Source of the DNA: Gyrodactylus bullatarudis
Taxonomy: Eukaryota > Platyhelminthes > Monogenea > Gyrodactylidea > Gyrodactylidae
Assembly: GCA_012064415.1 (NCBI GenBank)
Contig: SSNU01000163.1
Location: 62,001-126,000 of the forward strand
Length of the DNA stretch: 64,000 nucleotides
Reading direction: 5' to 3'
The notes beneath the pieces are model-generated. The model was not told the origin of the DNA, searched no databases, and was given only the letters and a program-made list of their open reading frames with translations. Numbering within the stretch: position 1 is the first letter of the stretch; every line of letters starts with the position of its first letter. Made by a program: the position numbers and the translations under genes. Below are positions 35,021 through 48,413 of the stretch, piece after piece.

Positions 35021-38000
35021 GAACTAAAATAATATTCTTTTCAAAAAAATATAGTGTCAATTAATTTTTTTTCATGATTTGAAGAACACTCTTCTATCAG
35101 GGTTATAAGTAATTTTTCGAAAAAGAAATGCAACTGAAAATACACCTTGAGAAAACTTTATTTATGAGAAAGTTATGGCTAATTAAAGTTAGTGTTCCTA
35201 AAATTTGTATTAGAGAAAGGATGAAGAAATTAAAATAGGATTAATCAGGAAGAAATCATTATCCATTTTCTACATTAGTGAAGAACATGTGTCTCTAATT
35301 ATAACTAGCAATTCGTTTAACTTGTAATCATCATTCTTGATTAAAAATTAGTACTTTCAACATTAAATAGAAAATCATGAAAAGCTTTTCTAGTGAAGTT
35401 TAGACCACCACCATAAAAAATTTGATACCCAAACTCTATATCATTCTGATCAGAATTAAATTTCCTATAAAATGGTATGGCTATCTCAAAAATTTGGGTT
35501 TTTTTCAGAAAAAAATGTTCAAACAAACTATTAGACCTACTACAAAGTATGTGGACAGAAGAAAAATACAATTTTCCTAGGAAAGGTAGGGTGTGCCCTT
35601 TTCCATATGCCAATCCTGGGGGACAACTGTATGCGTATTCCTTTAAACAAAAATAAATTTAGGAATATCCATATATTTGCTTGAAATTCACGATTTGTAA
35701 TAATTCTCAAATTGGAGGTAATACAACAAAAAATCCCCATAAGTAATTTTGTATACTGATCCCATAGGCTAAAAAAAAATATTTAACTGGTAATTATGCT
35801 TAAAATATATAGAATATTACCGAACTACTATCGAATAACATAGGTTTCTCAAAAGAAGGTGCTCTAATCAAGATAGTTTATGACTTTACTAATGAAAGAA
35901 AATTCATTTGAGATTAATTCCATTTGTATTGAAGGGAACATCAACCTTGTTTTAATATAAAATGTGAAACTTCAATCTTGAAGGTTATTATTGGCCAAAT
36001 TAGACATTTGTGAAACATAAGATGGCTTTAATGTAAGAAAGTATTGTATATTGAATGGAATGTGTTCCTAAATCTCTTCTATTAACTGCAACTTGTACTC
36101 TTCTATTATTTGTAAGATTAATTAATAATACTTCTACTGAATGAAAAGTGTCTTCAAAAAACTTTTATGAAGTGTAAAGTTTATTAAAACTACTTCTATC
36201 GAATAAAAATTTCCTAGTAATCTTCATTTTTTAAAATAAACTGAATAGACCTTCTACTTATTGATGTTTCATCTTCTACTTTTTCTAATTATTCCTAATA
36301 TTTATTAAATATAATATAAAGGTGAGGATTTATGATTTTAACAAAATTCTCGATTTTTTCATCAAGAAATTGATAAAGATTTTTTGAGATCTAGATCATG
36401 AGACCGACTTTCATGATAAGAAGAAAATACATATCGAAATAGCGTTAAATTCCCAATTTTTAAACTTTAATCTAAAAATTTTTTTCAGTTTCAAAGTGAA
36501 AGAGTGATCAAAAGTTGATTTTTAGGATCACAATTTGACAAAGAAATCAAATAGGCTGAATCAGATTATGAAAATCACCCCCATCAACATGTGAATATTT
36601 TGATCATCTTCCCTACTTGAAAATCGATGAAATTTTGATTGAAGATCCCTGAATAACGACAAATTTATCAAAAGTTCTATGATGATAATAATCGTTTTTC
36701 TTGTTTTATTGTGATCCTAAAAATTAACTTTTAATCACTTTCTCACTTTAAAATATGCATAAAATTCTGTAGTAATCATAAATTCGCATCTGCTTATTAA
36801 CTAATGTTACCCTGAATCGTGTGAAAGCAGATATTCAAATATTTTCATTGGCCATTTTCATTAATGCATTATATATGATCAAAATTTAAAAATAAAATAC
36901 TTTTACTCGTCTGATGAGACATTTGCAAAGATGCTTTTCTACAAATTTTACTGGGAATCCAATCAGACATTATCATGAAGGAATATCGTGATGAAGAGAA
37001 TTTTATCCTATCAAGCCAGACAAATCTGATGGACTAAAGTGGGAATAACTAACAATTATCATTATATCTTGTATTCTATTCTGTATTAATTCCAAGCACA
37101 AAGAAATATATATTCAAAATTGATACATTTTCTTCTAATTTTCAACACTGAATAATAATGATCCATTTCTTGACTCTAGGGAGATAATTTGTTCGTCAAA
37201 TTTTGACAGAATTTCAAAATATTAAGGAAAAGCTAAACTTCCTGAAAAATTTATATATTACATTTGAGATAATGAAAAATATTAAGAATAATTTGCCCAG
37301 CTTTAATTATTAATCTTGTTACTCTTGATAGTCTCAAGACTCCCTGGCGATTCAGTTAAAATTGTTACTATACCATTTTCAGATCGTTTTCAAAAGCTTA
37401 CAAATTAGATTTCATACTTTTACAATAAGAGAATAAACTTTTCCAAATAGATATCCTATTAGTCAAAAAATAATTTCAGGGGTGGGGGGTTTTACAATTG
37501 GATTTTAAACTTATGAAAATGAATTTCAAAGATTTCAAATTAGGGGATAAAGATTTACAGTTAGACAGTAAGAATATCCAAAAGAAACATGAATAAATAT
37601 AATTGAAATTCATTCAAATATTATTCTTTCTTCGATAATTACAGGTTATTTAGATATTTTCATCAAATTTAGACTTATGCAAACCGATTTCAAACTTATC
37701 CAATTAGATTTTGACTTTTATCATTTTATGCCTAATCTTATTTTATTAACACTTTTCTGCATTGATATTTCTCACTGCATAATATGGATATTACATTATT
37801 TGATATTATAAGTATTTTAAAAAGTTAGTTCTCAATGATTAAATGATATCAACAAAGAATGGACTTTTGGGTTTTCATCAATCGTAAGTTTTGAAATCAA
37901 TCAATTTTAATACTTTTCATTAAAATTCTAAAAACAAGATGACAAATTTATTTACATTTACTGAAAAATGAGTTTTTGTAATAATAGAGGTTCAAAATAT

Positions 38001-38050
38001 AATTTAACAAATCATAAAATCCAAAAGCACGACGAGACATCCTGGGTTTC
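35021..38050. other. Gene-free stretch
   Basis: No coding signal recognised. Includes an R1 foldback copy with both halves (36320-36795) and a fragment of the 11.3-kb foldback family (37309-37343). Confidence 0.45.
36320..36795. repeat. Foldback repeat R1, near-complete copy with both inverted halves
   Basis: Forward half from 36320 (GTGAGGATTTATGATTTTAAC) through TTTTGAGATCTAGATCATGAG and GTGATCAAAAGTTGATTTTT; reverse half at about 36700-36795 (GTGATCCTAAAAATTAACTT, then AATCATAAATTCGCATC). It shows that the family is a foldback element of about 0.5 kb with no ORF. Confidence 0.6.
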
Positions 38051-38059
38051 TGTGATTGG

Positions 38060-38910
38060 CACATTCGCTTAAGGTCCTCCAGCAGAATTAGTCTCTAATA
38101 CACATTCAGTTCCCAGAGGATATTGAGGTTGTCCTCTTTAAATTTGCTGACGATATAAAATTTGTCTTCAAGGTGAAAAATTCCGTTGATATATTAGAAT
38201 TAACTACAACTTCTACTCCATAAAAGATTCCCTTGAGACCATGGGGCTCTATATAAATAGAGATGTAAATTATTACTCCCTCATGGAATCGCTTCTACTT
38301 CCTAGAGAAATTGTCTTCTTAACTTCAGGTATGGGGTTCAGTATTGAATTAAAACTAAATATAAATCCTCTTTCAAATTTTCCAAAAATATTTTACTTTT
38401 TGAAGAACATAAAACAATTTTCAAATTGAAATTAAATTAGCTTATCTCTAATTATTTTGATTAATCAAGTCCTTTATTACTTCACCTAAATAATTATAAT
38501 TATCAACCCTTAGTGATTGAAAGAATCCAAAATCGGTTCTTACACCCTTTATATCCAACTTTGGATTCCTTTAATTCACTTATTTCTATCTCCAGACTTC
38601 AACCACTTTGAATCCGTAGATATGCCTTAATTATTAAAAATTTAATAAATTCATCAATCTCAGTGCGTCAAAATTATAATTTAAGACACACCTCTTATAA
38701 AGACTATTTTGTTCTTTCTACTTTCAGATCTCTTGATGACAAATATAATTTTGATGAATGAAATAATTTATGGAATATTAAATCCATAATGGCTCATATT
38801 AGGACCAAAATTCATTACTCTAAATCATTACTTTATTCCTCGTTACCATTATGTTCAGAGGTATTTGCAAAATTAGTCCATAGTACATGCGTTTAATCAG
38901 ATTTAGTCTA
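38060..38910 (+). pseudogene. Non-LTR retrotransposon (LINE) reverse-transcriptase remnant
   Basis: Decayed pieces in different frames but in the right order for the RT domain: the catalytic FADD box in LFKFADDIKFVFK (about 38137-38175), a stretch like the post-catalytic KLNINPLSNF (about 38350-38380), then VIERIQNRFLHPLYP (about 38514) and the typical tail region with IRRYALIIKNL. Many stops. The family is perhaps jockey/CR1-like. Confidence 0.6.
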
Positions 38911-39325
38911 GAAAAATAGAAGCATTCAAAAAAACTTATTCATCCTCCAATTTCATTGGTTGATAGCTATACTCGAATATCATTGGTCAGTGAGATTTGG
39001 GGCAGAAAGGTATAAGTAGTAGGAATAGATTTCCTGTTATGCTCAGTCTGATTCTCCCTGGGTGTGGTTCAGAATGAATTTTTGTTTCGAATAATATGAA
39101 CTTTTATCGAAAAATTATTTTTTAACTGGTGACAAAGTTGCCCTTATTAGTGAAAAATCTCTCAAATTTGATACGGTATTAGTACTTTGAATTACTTTCA
39201 AGTGGACATCCAAGATTTAGAGGCTTTAGATAGAAATAGTTGATCCGTAAGACCTGTATAACTAACACCTATTTCACTATACAAATTGAAAATGTTTAGG
39301 AGAAAAATATTTTATCATAAGAAAA

Positions 39326-39650
39326 ATGGCAAGAATTAAATTCAGCGAATTTTTCAACGCGTTAATTTTAATACGAAATCTAAAATTAGTAATGTCTCAC
39401 ATTAGATCCAAATTAGATTATTCCATTTCCCTTCTCTATTCTTATCTTCATAACCAGATGATTAATGAATTTCTTACAGATTTACAAGTTTTTATTTTTC
39501 AATTTCAATTGTACATTGCCAAATAAACCAGATGCCTTATTTCATATTTTGTCATTCACAAGGATATTATGTACAGAGTCTTTATGTTTAATTTTAAATT
39601 TACTTTTATTATATATCAATAAATACATTGTCTAACAAAAAAAATCATTG
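39326..39650 (+). pseudogene. Second LINE C-terminal/3'-end remnant
   Basis: An open frame with VMSHIRSKLDYSISLLYSYL resembles the RT thumb of LINEs and the IMAHIRTKIHYSKSLLYSSL piece at about 38.79 kb. It is followed by AATAAA and a short A-run at about 39638-39645, as at a LINE 3' end. A similar ending with an A-run is at about 41936-41943. Confidence 0.4.
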
Positions 39651-40678
39651 TTTCTATTGTAACCAGTTGATAATTATTTTTGCTTTGTATTTATGCTTTG
39701 TACATCATTCGAATTCTCTTAAAGAGCCTATTCAGATTCTGACCCAGGCTAAAATTCGAAAATTTGGAAAATCTTTCTCTAATAAGTAGGAAAAAATGAA
39801 AGGAGCAGGGCTATCGCGGCACGTCATCTATCCAAATCACTGTACATTCAAAATTCGGATTTTATTATTATTTTTTTCATACTAGACGAACGAATTCAAA
39901 AGGATTCAGTGGTACTGGTCAAATCAAGAGAAATTTCTCTACAAAATGAGACCAGAAACCAAAAATACTTGGACTACTTCAAAGTATGATTATAATAAGA
40001 AAAACTGTGTGTGCTTTCTCAAGCACCTAAACTGGTGGAGAAGTGTATGGAAAAATTTTCAATTTTAATCAACTATATTAATTGAATGGGATAAGTTACA
40101 CAGAGGATTTCTAATTCTCTCTTATAAATTTGTCCATTGTTACAAGAGTGGAAATTCGTGGAAACTCTATGATTTTTATTGACAGAAACAGCGCATATAT
40201 ACAGAGTAATTGAAAAATTAATTTCTTTCAAGAGCGAAATTTCTCCGCAATTTCCCATGTATATGTTACCAATGTAGAAACTATAATCAGTGTATACGTT
40301 ACAGTGAAAATGGGAAATCAGTGAAAACTTAGAGAAAATGGGAAATGAATTAAATTTTTCCCATTTTCACTGGTTTTTGCCTGAAATCATATACCAAGTG
40401 TATTATCTATTCCAGATATACGCGTGAATGGTTTATTCATGTCATAGACTGTGTATTACACGTAAAAAGGGGGGGGGATTTTATTCTATTTTATTAATAT
40501 CTTTGGTTGGTCGAAGGACTCTTAGATTAGGTTTCCACATTGACCATTTTATTAATTTCATTTATTTCCCCCTTATATGACTAAATAAAGTAATAAATGA
40601 GAATTTGGATTACTTCCTTTGAAATATTATAATACCGTTTACGTATTACTTTTCTCATTTTGTTCAAACGACCATAGC

Positions 40679-40924
40679 CTAAACTTTTGTGTTTGAATTT
40701 TTTAAAATATGTAAATTCTCTGTATTGTTGACCCTTTTTCTTGTCAAAGTTTCTTCATTTCCAATAACTTCAACATCATAATTTCTAGAGATCTTGTTCA
40801 GATTTTTGTCGATACGCCAAGCATCGGGATTTTTGAAAGACTTCACTTTGTTAACAAATTCTTCGTATCTTGCATCATTGAAGCGTAGAACTTTTCTTGC
40901 ATGTTTAGGAATTATGTCGTACAA
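40679..40924 (-). CDS. Unknown small ORF in the 68-bp inverted-repeat element
   Basis: 81 codons from the Met at 40924, with protein-like composition (PKHARKVLRFNDARYEEFV, then FKNPDAWRIDKN). The frame is open further upstream to about 40950, reading KYCGQDLYLYD before the Met, so this is probably the last exon or 3' part of a longer transposon protein. I do not recognise the family. Confidence 0.35.
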   Translation of the reverse strand: MYDIIPKHARKVLRFNDARYEEFVNKVKSFKNPDAWRIDKNLNKISRNYDVEVIGNEETLTRKRVNNTENLHILKNSNTKV

Positions 40925-41182
40925 ATAAAGGTCTTGACCACAATACTTTTAGAAGAAATCTTATTGGTTAATAATATTGATTCTACAATAGACGATAGAC
41001 CTCATAATAGGTCTGATGAGTATTGACATTCTCAGTTTTTCAGATTTCAAGTGCAAAACACTCGAACTATAATTTGACTTCTGTTTAGGTTCAAGTGTTA
41101 TCTTGACAAAAACTCAAATCAACAAAGAAAATTTTTAAAATCAATCAAGCAGAAAAAATTCATGTAGTATTTACATTGTACT

Positions 41183-41215
41183 GTTAGGTTGTGTGAAAAG
41201 TTCTCGGAAAAATTT
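41183..41215 (+). repeat. Mariner-like terminal repeat fragment
   Basis: GTTAGGTTGTGTGAAAAGTT followed by CTCGGAAAA is very like the ends of mariner elements. The inner part recurs at 22328-22355 (TGTGTGAAAAGTTCTCGG). No partner end or transposase was found at either site. Confidence 0.4.
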
Positions 41216-42822
41216 TCAACTTTAGATTTTGAATTTGTTCTTAAAGCAATAAATATAAACTATACACGAAAAGATTCAGCGAAATCTGTAGAATTTGTTT
41301 ATATCTGCTAATCAATTGAGTTTTCAAATAATATATCTTGGGATATTTTCATCAAGAGTTATCACAAGAATAATTTTACAATTTTGAAATGAACATAAAG
41401 ATATATAAATAAGCATTGAATTATTTATTACTTTATTTAGTCATATAATGGGGAAATAAATGAAATTAATAAAATGGTCTATGTGGAAACTCAGTTTCTA
41501 CATAAACTCAGTTTCTATAACTCAAACTAAAATAACTACAATAAACTGAGTTAAGTGTTCTTCGAGATTGGTTTTGAGCTGAGCTACCGATGACAGGAAA
41601 TTTGAGCAAAGTAAGAAGATTTCATTGTACAAATTTCGAATAATTATAATTCAGATCTCTTACATTAATTTCTCAAGAGGAGATAAGATCTCAAACTGAC
41701 TATACCAAAACACTTTTATATCCAGATCTTCATTATTGAGTTGCCACCAGAATAATTTTCGATTTAAATTTTCAGATTCAATTTATCACATTTATTTACT
41801 AAGACTCCAAGATTTTAATTATTCATTACTTTATTTTACAGACTTTAACGAGATTCACAATGTATTTAAACTTTATTTATTTTTGTACATATTTTATATT
41901 GAATTTCACTTTAAATACAGAACTGATTTCTAACAAAAAAAAATAATTCTTACATTAATTTCTCTGACCTGGTAACAGGGAGGAGCCAATTGTATAACTA
42001 TTAAAATTTGGACCAATAAGGCCATCTCTTTCAAATTTGTTAAACCTGTATTTATATCGCATGTATCACACTGATGAGTATGCCCGAAATAGAGATCTTT
42101 ATTTGTGAAACAATCTGGCATCTTCTTACTTTGCTCATACAATAAACTGTATTGTCAATACAGTAACTTGATATCTCAGTCGTTAAACGAGTTTTCATCT
42201 ATTTCACACTGAAACTAGAGTAATTTTATCATTGACTTTCCAATTTCCAATAGAAACAAAGCGAAATAGAAGCTCTTGTAATTTTTCACTTACGAAAAAA
42301 AGTATAGATTGAGATTATGTGAGCTGAAAAAAAACTCGAAAAGTAGCTTTTAAATCAAGCGGGTAAAACTTTATTTCCTATTGTGGGGGTAAATCCCTGA
42401 GGAAAGATAAATTTCAAGTCTCCATTTGAACTAAACATACTTCCTTGTAGATGCGATGAAAATGATATATTTTGCACGGAAAAAGAGATGAGATATTTTC
42501 GGCCCAACATTGGGCATTTGAGAGAATAGTAATGATTTAAGATCCTCCACTAGAGTTTGCATTGTTTTACTCAGCAATTTCCGACAAACAATAAACTCAT
42601 TTTTTCAATGAATGAAATTACTCTTTTAATTTGGTATGTTTGTGATTCCCGGATCTGATTTAATATTCTCATATTGATAAAAAGTTATATATATATATAT
42701 ATATTGTTAGAAACAACAAAATCTTTGTTTTTGTTAAGAAAAGCTTTTTCCCCCAAAGGAGAGAAAAATAGGGATTAAGTTTTCTCCTCCTTATTTATTC
42801 AAATAAATATTCTCTCCTCGCT

Positions 42823-43000
42823 ACATTGTACAACTATCTCATTGTTTATTATCCTAACGTTGAGTAGGAATGAGTAAAAAGTTTAATTAACCTAATGAAG
42901 TAAGTACAATTAAGTTCAGTACTATATAGTCTTATTATCATGGATGAAGGGCCTAGGCAAATTATCCAAATGTATTGCCCAAAGAAAAGGATCAAGGGTC
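42823..43000 (+). repeat. Dispersed repeat R3 (opposite copy at 56222-56385)
   Basis: Shares CTCTCCT.GCTACA, CGTTGAG.AGGAA.GAGTAA, AAAGTTTAATT.ACCTAATG and GATCAAGG with the reverse complement of 56222-56385, in the same order. Class unknown. Confidence 0.55.
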
Positions 43001-44318
43001 TTGGAGTGAAACGTTTGGCCAGTAAACGAATACTTCTCGACTATTTGGAATCCTGTACCCAAAAAATTTTCAAAAGAAAATCTGGAGGGGTCGGAACTTG
43101 AAGGTTACAGAATAAATAAAAAACGTGAAAGAACAAGCCGTAAAAAATCAAAAGCTGAAGAAAGTTTGATTTATATAGATTTCTCTGTTATTAAAAGTTG
43201 GACCGAATTCATTTTAGATCATCTGGTCGTAAAAATTTTTTTCATATATATCGATTAAAATTCTTTACCAAACAGAAATGATGGAGTATTCCCACAGAAT
43301 GAAAACCAGTTCCTCTCCAATCCGATAAATCTCTGATCTAATGTCACTGGATGTTAATTGGGGATGATTGTAGGATTAGTTACAATACTCTGGTTTAGTG
43401 ATCAAAATAAAAACAGAAGTAAAAAACAATAAAATCCATATGTATCTGGGCTGTCAGGAAGAATTGTGTGGTATACAAACATAGTTCAGGAAATATTACC
43501 TTTATTTATCAATATTGAATCTATAAACTAAATACAGATAAAATATTAAAAATTCCCGGATCTATATCAGTTCCAAGAGGCATAAAACATATTTTTTCCT
43601 CTCTGGCTTAAAGGTATAGTATGAACTTCAAGAGATTCCTCGAAAAATGTCAATAGGCATTCGGTAATTTGTAAATATTGTTAGATCACCATTTCTCGAA
43701 ATATCTTTCCCGGATTCTCGAGTGATATTCTGAAAGCGATATTACATTCAGTCCTCTTGAAATTTTTCTTTTTTTTTCACTGGAAGGAATTTCAAGATTC
43801 TCCTCCATTATACAATAAAAGTTGAGTTGAAGAAATGGATTAAATTTATTATATCTGCAGTGGACTGTGTAGTTCATTCAAACAAGATAAAGTGATTTGG
43901 TCTAATAGTCTGAGTAATTTTGATTTTTTTGAGCTGTTTCGGATTGAATTCTTTCACCAATTATTACTGTATTATTCACTGTAACATATATATTGTATTC
44001 CATTGTTTTTCTCGAATATGAGGAAAAAACAATAGACAGTTTTAGTCAATAGATTGAGAGAGTGAACGAGATGTGTACATTGTACACGTAGAGCATAAAA
44101 GCAAATTAACACATGAATAAAATAATAATAATAATAATAATGACATTAGCTGTCTCATGTATTGTCTGTAAAGATTCTTTTGTTAACAACAAAGACTAAA
44201 AGAATTAGATCATCCTTCATGTTTGTGTCATGATCAAATGACAAACTATTTTAGTTGTATTATGAAGATGAGAATTTATATAGAAAAAAACTATTTTTCA
44301 TTTATAACCTATGCCTTA

Positions 44319-44572
44319 TTAACCCTTCTTCTTTTTTTTCAACACACAGTTTGGGGTTAAATAAGAGAACAGTTGCCCCCTCTTATTTCTCTTCAAGTTT
44401 ACTTTGAATCGTGCTGGTCTTTTTATTATGGATTTAATAATAGAGGTTAAAATTGGCATTTTTTGGCTCTAATATCAAATATCTTTTGAACTATATTATA
44501 GATATCAAGCAGGCGATTGTTTATTTGAAATATACATTAATTCTGGTGAAACAAAGGGACATGAAGGGTTAA
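44319..44572. mobile_element. PiggyBac-like MITE
   Basis: Starts TTAACCCTTC and ends GAAGGGTTAA: a TTAA target and a short CCCTTC inverted tip. 254 bp in all, without an ORF. Confidence 0.5.
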
Positions 44573-44879
44573 AACAAAGATTTAATTTCAAAATTATTAA
44601 ATTGCAGATTATTAATTTTCATAATAAAAAGGTTATTCATCGAATAATATTCATACGCTCAATTTGCCAAATTAGAACGATAGAAGTTACTTTGGGAGGA
44701 AATATCTTAAATTCGAGTCAATACTCATTAGTAGAGGGGTTTGAATTTGAAATAATAAATGAATAATAATTAATTTTGGGATTAGATTAAATTGAAAAAA
44801 ACTGACTATCAAAGTAAACCTAATTGACATGAAGATGACAATTTACCTTTTTTTAACTCAATATTTTTGTAAGTAAGGA

Positions 44880-45315
44880 AAAATTCCATTATTAAATAAG
44901 CCAATAATGTGTGGAAATAAAAATAAATTTCTGAAAAAATTCAATCTGACCAAAATTAAGCGGTTTTTCAAATTTCGAAAATGCACCAAATTTCCACTTT
45001 TTCAACTTTTGAGCTAAAATTTTTTATTGATTTCAAAGATTTGAAGCAGTCAGATGCAGATATTCGAGATCAGACAAAGAATTCGTCATTATTGTGAGAA
45101 ATCGAAAAATCTGAATTCATTGATTATCACCAAGGGGAATGATCCAAAATTTAAAAGTTTAACTTTTTCTTTAAAATAGTGGACTCCTTTTAACCTCAGC
45201 AGTCCAATTCGAATTCTTTGTCTAATGCTGATCTCGAATATCTGCATTTAACTGCCTCAAATCTTTTTTTTTCAGCTCAAAAGTTGAAAAAGTGGAAATT
45301 TAATCATATTTCCTA
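44880..45315. repeat. Foldback repeat R2, inverted pair
   Basis: 44985-45095 (AAATTTCCACTTTTTCAACT, then GATGCAGATATTCGAGATCA) is mirrored at 45200-45310 (TGATCTCGAATATCTGCAT, then AAGTTGAAAAAGTGGAAATT). The layout is like family R1, suggesting related subfamilies. Confidence 0.6.
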
Positions 45316-46609
45316 ATGATCGTCACTTTTCTGAAAAAAGAAACCTCAATTCAATATTTATTTAACTAGGAATAAAGCATCAGAAACTTTTTTACCATAG
45401 AACCACTTGTCAGTCAAAATAATTTCTTGTAATTATCTTCTTGCCTATCTTCAGAGAGATATCAAGTCAAGATCATGCATACTATTGTAAGAAATTTAAG
45501 AGACATTTCCGGACTCAATCACAAGCAATATTTGATATGTAACATTGTGTTGCAGTGAATCTGTGTCTTCCAGTGATCACTAAAAGGTTAGTTATACAGT
45601 GAACTCGGTTAATGCATTTGCTAGCAATTCCTAGGATTCCCAAATAACCACGAGTTATTCCGTAGAATTTTTTTTCTAATTAACCTTTTTATGAATCATG
45701 AATTTTCAGGATAGGTTAAGATTTGATTAAAAATGGAATTCTTTGAAAAGTAAATCAAGGAATTTCGCTAATAATTTGAAGAAAAAAGACAAACAACGAT
45801 AAATCATGATGAAATCCAGCACGCAATCTTGAATATTTTCTTTATATTACTTTCAAGTTGTATGCAGATGAAAAATCATTCCATCTTCCTTTCAATTAAT
45901 GGAGTATTATGAACGATACTCGGACTTGGTTATACTCACTGAGTATCATGAAGCAATATTTTGCTTTGAGATTGAGTTTGTAAACTAAATTACTCTCTGA
46001 GGAACATTCAAGGTCAAGTTCCTAAAAGATATTTTCCCCAGATGAATGCAGATGATTGAAATAAGTTGATGAATTTAAGTAAAAGCTTTATTCTCCACAT
46101 CATTATAAAATTTATAAATGGTCCGTATTTTTGAAAATCTTTCTTTCCTTAGATCGTATCGTTTAAATTTCAAAAGTAGTACAGATTTGAAAGTAATATT
46201 GTTTCTGTTTGAAACACTGTACCTCAGAATTCAGTTCAACTGTAATATTTAAAAAATATACTGCGTAATAGATAAAAACGTAGAAATTAAATAAATAAAT
46301 CTGATTTCATTTCACTCAAGCAAACTAATCAAAACTGTTCTACTAAGTAGCCCTTGTCTGAAAAATTTACTCATTAACCTCACCCCCCTCTCTCTCCACT
46401 CCCTAAAGGATCATATGCTCTTCCAAGAAACCATTCACCCACCCCTTACTTACAAATAAATAATTTGTAAATTTCCAGTGATTTCTTCTCCCACACTTTA
46501 ATTATTCGAGAGTCAAAATGAATTACATTTTCGAGCAAGTCAGATTTTTTATGTTCTAATCTAAAGAATTTGACTTTTCTGAGAAATTCTTCGTACATTG
46601 TTTTAGACT

Positions 46610-46800
46610 CATGTGTTAATAACTGCCCACTGCATCTTTTCCTTTTCGTTCCCTTTTTTCTAATTGCAGGCTTTTCATTGATTAGCTTGATAATTTTCTG
46701 TATAAATATCTAGCCGGTGTTAGAGTCTGACTAGATTCGATGAAATAAAAGCTTTATAACTACATATTCACTTGTCTTCTAATCCTCTTAATGAATTCCT
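46610..46800 (+). repeat. Possible solo LTR
   Basis: Reads like an LTR promoter and tail: a pyrimidine-rich block, TATAAATATCTAGCC at about 46699, then AATAAAAGC about 50 bp on. No clear TG...CA ends or target duplication, so this is weak. Confidence 0.25.
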
Positions 46801-48413
46801 CATTAAATAGTTCAATAAATGTATTCGAAGAAGAAGCCCGGCAATACTTCCCTCTGAATTATGTCCTTTGTACATGGTTGTATACTCTCAGTTTGAAACG
46901 GAAAATTTCTCATTTTCGTCTGTATGATATTTTCTGTTTCCATGTTGTTGATCAAATTATTAAAATCTCATTTTAAATCCAAATTATATTGACTTTTAAA
47001 ATAAGCATGAAAACTGTCAGCCATGTCAGTAGTATCGTCTGTTTTGAATGAACATTATGTAGTAATTTAAATATATAATCCAGGGCACATATATTATTTA
47101 TATACCATTATCTATCTCTATAAATGTAATAATACGGAATATCATGATTTGTTGAAAAGTATTCAAGAATGTAAATGATATATATCGTTAAAAAAAGAAT
47201 TGTTATTATTTAAAGTCAATTGCATTACATCATTAAGTGTCGTAAAAGCAAATCTTTAGAACATAAGATTCATATTAATTTGCAGTAATTTCGACTCATC
47301 TAAAGATGATCATTAAATTTTAAATTATAAAATTTAAAAAATAATACTAAAATCGAAAAAAAAATTGATGTGCTCAGAGGGAATCTCTTGAAAGATCGAT
47401 TTAATCTTTATTATCTATCGTAATAATTGTACTCATGAGTAAAATATAAAATTGATTTGATCAAAAAGAAATATTTTCCTCTTCAGTTCTCCTGCCTATA
47501 TATTCAATGAATGTTATTCATACATTGTATAACAAAAAGTTATTTAGTTACCAAATCATCCTTTATTTATTTAGCAAAATACAAAACTCATCTCCTTTGA
47601 AATTGTAGATGAAAATTTCTTTTTTTAGAACTTGAATTAATCGTGTAAATCACTTAATTCTTTTGATCAACCCCGTGGCTAGAGCTTTTCTTCTAAAAGA
47701 TTTTTCCAACTCGCAGATGTGTATTGAATTCCTATAAATAAACTTGAATTTATATTTTACAAAGCTCAAATATTAGTGGATTCCAAAGAAGATTGATAAA
47801 AGTTAAAAAGTATTGCTCAAATAAGAAACTTGGCGCATGCGGTATTTTGCCAAATTTTAAAGTACTTCAAGCAAAGATTTTAACCTGAGTAAAATGCTCA
47901 TACGGAAAATCTTCATAGAATTATCACATCAGAAAATCCGATGATGAAGCTATTTTTGATCAGAAAAACCAGATTTAAACTGGGATTTAAAATATAATTT
48001 AGATCTCAAATCAGCTCTATCTTAATCATAAAGTATCCTTCACACCTAATTTGGAAACCGAGAATTTTTGGGTAGAGAAAACATTGAAAGTTCATTTTTG
48101 ATTATTTCGGCCAAAATGAATAGAATTCTTAGTAATTTAATCCCCTAGCCACCCGTGTAATCAAAATGTATTCAAAACAAAAGATATATATTATACATTT
48201 ATTTGTATTTTGTGTGTAAAAAGTAAAAGAAAATATGAACCAATCAGAATCAGGCAAAGATAAGATTTCAAGTTGGTGTGTATCTTCCCTCAACTATCAC
48301 ACTATTAAACTATTTTTTCGAAGAGGAAGAGACGAGAAAAGCTTGGAGGCATCATTACTTGAAGGAAATTAACTTGTACAACATCTAAACTGTCCATAAA
48401 ATCTCTGTCTCAT

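Larger units (their letters stand above)
40531..41490. mobile_element. Element with 68-bp inverted repeats and a small ORF
   Basis: Arms 40531..40598 and 41423..41490 match over about 68 bp with two or three mismatches (outer part GTTTCCACAT.GACCATTTTA, inner part ATGACTAAATAAAGTAATAA). Total about 960 bp. It contains the minus-strand ORF at 40679-40924. No target duplication was identified. Confidence 0.7.
41491..48413. other. Gene-free stretch upstream of the GPCR gene
   Basis: No host gene recognised. Holds microsatellites (AT at about 42688-42706, AAT at 44121-44141), repeat R3 (42823-43000), a piggyBac-like MITE (44319-44572), R2 foldback (44880-45315), a Tigger-like tip at about 45593 (ATACAGTGAACTCGGTTAAT) and a possible solo LTR at about 46610-46800. 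Confidence 0.45.

Noticed and set aside
41930..42142. Minus-strand 70-codon frame with CxxC-like spacing
   Set aside because: Overlaps a LINE-like A-run and has no recognisable domain; likely chance.
42688..42706. AT repeat as a CRISPR or regulatory array
   Set aside because: Plain dinucleotide microsatellite; nothing spacer-like.
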